From the NCBI RefSeq assembly GCF_943912665.1, contig NZ_CALTVG010000079.1, positions 1-8,413 of the forward strand: a stretch of 8,413 nucleotides of DNA. Reading direction: 5' to 3'. The stretch's first letter is position 1, and the number at the start of each line of letters is the position of its first letter. The stretch is from an uncultured Corynebacterium sp. GTDB lineage: Bacteria > Actinomycetota > Actinomycetes > Mycobacteriales > Mycobacteriaceae. The notes beneath the pieces are model-generated. The model did not search any database and was not told the origin of the DNA. It saw only the letters and a list, made by a program, of their open reading frames with translations. Below are positions 6,259 to 8,413 of this stretch, one piece after another. A program made the translations under genes and the position numbers.

Positions 6259-6966
6259 CTAGAACTCGAGATTGAAAGAGGCGAAGCCGCCATAACCGTC
6301 AGGAATTCCTGTGGCTGCGATGGTGTGCGTAGTGGAGTTTTGGTTGACATCAACATACAGAGCAAAGGCGGCCGAAATGTGGTTTTCGGTGCTGTCTATG
6401 TCTTGGCACTCGAGCCGAGTCAGGCTGATTTCGCCCGCCCCGAGACGGAGTTTGTTACGAAAGACATCGGGCTGGTTTTCCAACAAGGAACGAAGACTCC
6501 GCTCGGCTTCTTTCACCACGGTGGCCGGTTCGATGAAGAAGAGCTCCTGCAAAATGTCGTGGGTGGGCAGGTCTGCAGCGTGGGCAGGAAGGAGCGTCCC
6601 AGTCTCCGCATTCAGGCGGTAGGAGGCGGTGCGCTGTCGGCCGTTCCACAGCATGGTGAGGTCGAGGAGGTCGGCGTTGCCACGCTTGATAGCGACCACC
6701 GGGTGTCCCACCGCCGCAGGCACCTCAGCGGAGACGGGGAGGAACGCAACGGTGTCGAGGCTTTGCGCCGTGCGGCGCGCGGTGGCGAGGTAGCTTTCCC
6801 AGGACTGATCCGGGCGGCGCAGGGGAAGAATCGGGTGACTGGGAAGCGAGAGCTCCACCTGGCGGATGAGCGCGTGGGCCAGGTGCGGGTCGGCTGCAGC
6901 CACGACGAAGACGCTGCCGGGCGTTAGCGGCGGGAAGAACTCGCGCATCTCAGGAAACGGGTACAT
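6259..6966 (-). CDS. Hypothetical protein, 235 residues, partner of the OGG-fold gene
   Basis: I do not recognise this protein. It has no signal peptide, no long membrane segment, no Cys-rich zinc pattern and no nucleotide-binding loop. It has a short hydrophobic stretch (SVFVVAAA, about 18-25), several Pro- and Arg-rich loops in the middle, a Leu/Glu-rich helical stretch around 140-175 (ILQELFF...VVKEAERSLRSLLE), and a probably beta-rich C-terminus ending FASFNLEF. It is likely cytoplasmic. It begins 12 bp after the stop of the glycosylase-like gene and so is probably co-transcribed with it. The ATG at 6964-6966 has only a weak GGAA upstream; Met7 is another possible start. The 3' half (about 6260-6500) is visibly lower in GC than the rest of the window. 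The frame is intact over its whole length, and the protein-like composition favours a real gene over the antisense frames. Confidence 0.7.
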   Translation of the reverse strand: MYPFPEMREFFPPLTPGSVFVVAAADPHLAHALIRQVELSLPSHPILPLRRPDQSWESYLATARRTAQSLDTVAFLPVSAEVPAAVGHPVVAIKRGNADLLDLTMLWNGRQRTASYRLNAETGTLLPAHAADLPTHDILQELFFIEPATVVKEAERSLRSLLENQPDVFRNKLRLGAGEISLTRLECQDIDSTENHISAAFALYVDVNQNSTTHTIAATGIPDGYGGFASFNLEF

Positions 6967-6978
6967 GGCAGTTCCGGA

Positions 6979-7601
6979 TCAGTGTCGTGCGGTGAAGAGG
7001 AGATATTCCACGGCGTCGGCGGGCAGGTCGGGGCGCCACCGTTCAAGGGCGGCATGGACAGAGGCGAGGTAGAGCTCGTACTCGGTGGTGCGCCAGCCGC
7101 TGTGGATGGTCCAGCCCATGGCTTGGGCGACGAAGCGATCCAGAATCAGTGGGGTGACCTCGCCGGGGCGCGGCGGGTGGCTGAAATACAGCAGCTTGGT
7201 GAAATACGCCGGGCCCAGCCCGGGCACGCGCCGCCCGCGGCCGGAGTCGCTGTTGTTGAAATAGCGGTACGCCGCCACGGGGTCCGCGGGGTCATGACGC
7301 GGTAGCGCATCAGACCCTTGGTGCCCGTTCCCCAGGCGGCGAGGGTGGCGAAGAAGGACAGAATCTCCGCCGGAGAATCGAGGCGCTCGGCGGCCGCAAA
7401 CACCTGGCGGCGCGTCAGCGTCCCGCGGGATGAATCGGTGTCAAACACCGCGGGCGGAGGACCCAGGTGGGGATGCTGAGACCACGCCGTGCGCCACCCG
7501 GCGGCGTCGAAAGCGACGTGGTGGTTGAGGACGTCCTCGTAGGAAAACGACGACGCCGCGCGCTCCACAACGGAGTAAATACGCGCGGCGGTCGGAAACA
7601 C
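6979..7601 (-). pseudogene. OGG-fold (8-oxoguanine DNA glycosylase-like) protein gene, frameshifted
   Basis: Two overlapping minus-strand frames make one protein. The first (GTG start at 7601) runs to ...LAAWGTGTKGLMRYRVMT. The second resumes as DPVAAYRYFNN and ends at the TGA at 6979-6981. Restoring one base in a G4 run (7288-7291, or 7279-7282) gives a continuous protein of about 207 residues. In restored numbering the second part has a helix-hairpin-helix-like turn, VPGLGPAYFTKLLYF (about 126-140), and ILDRF with an Asp near 155 that could be the catalytic acid. These are features I associate with the actinobacterial OGG-fold family, thought to resemble glycosylases that remove oxidised guanine. 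Activity of this family is not established from the sequence, and K136 as an active-site lysine is speculative. The start is only 14 bp after the icd stop and lacks a ribosome-binding site. The break may be a true mutation or a sequencing error. Confidence 0.72.
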
Positions 7602-7615
7602 GAGGAGACGAAGAA

Positions 7616-8413
<798 letters not shown>

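Noticed and set aside
6208..6927. 239-codon open frame on the + strand opposite the unknown 235-residue gene (TTG start)
   Set aside because: Both strands are open here. The minus frame fits the operon direction, starts with ATG 12 bp after its neighbour and has a more protein-like composition. The + frame has no ribosome-binding site and is rich in Arg, Gly and Val. This is the least certain of the rejections.

Overview
The window looks like a moderately GC-rich (about 60-65% by eye) chromosomal segment of a Corynebacterium. The monomeric isocitrate dehydrogenase and the phosphoenolpyruvate carboxylase (PEPC) closely resemble the C. glutamicum proteins as I remember them. A DUF222/HNH protein and short actinobacterial-type leaders fit the same assignment. 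No RNA gene, CRISPR array, prophage or complete mobile element is visible.

Layout: positions 1-60 do not fit PEPC and look like the terminal end of an insertion sequence. The 3' half of ppc (61-1482, + strand) follows directly. All later genes are on the minus strand. A hairpin at 1492-1532 separates ppc from the convergent DUF222/HNH gene (1541-2569). Upstream of that gene is an 83-bp gap holding one perfect DnaA-box 9-mer. Next are a peptidyl-dipeptidase Dcp (2653-4686) and, 29 bp away, a PepSY-type multi-pass membrane protein with a histidine-rich loop (4716-6074). A 184-bp non-coding gap holds two small inverted repeats and an A/T-rich patch. Beyond it are an unrecognised 235-residue protein (6259-6966), an OGG-fold DNA-glycosylase-like gene broken by a one-base frameshift (6979-7601), and the 3' third of icd (7616 to the window edge).

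Transcription probably runs icd -> glycosylase-like gene -> unknown gene as one unit, because the gaps are only 14 and 12 bp. PepSY protein -> dcp is a likely second unit, and the HNH gene a third. The points most worth checking are the apparent IS/ppc junction, which would leave only the C-terminal half of PEPC, and the glycosylase-like/unknown gene pair behind icd, the best candidate here for something undescribed. Nothing in the window proves that the pair is a functional system, and the glycosylase-like member appears to be frameshifted in this strain.
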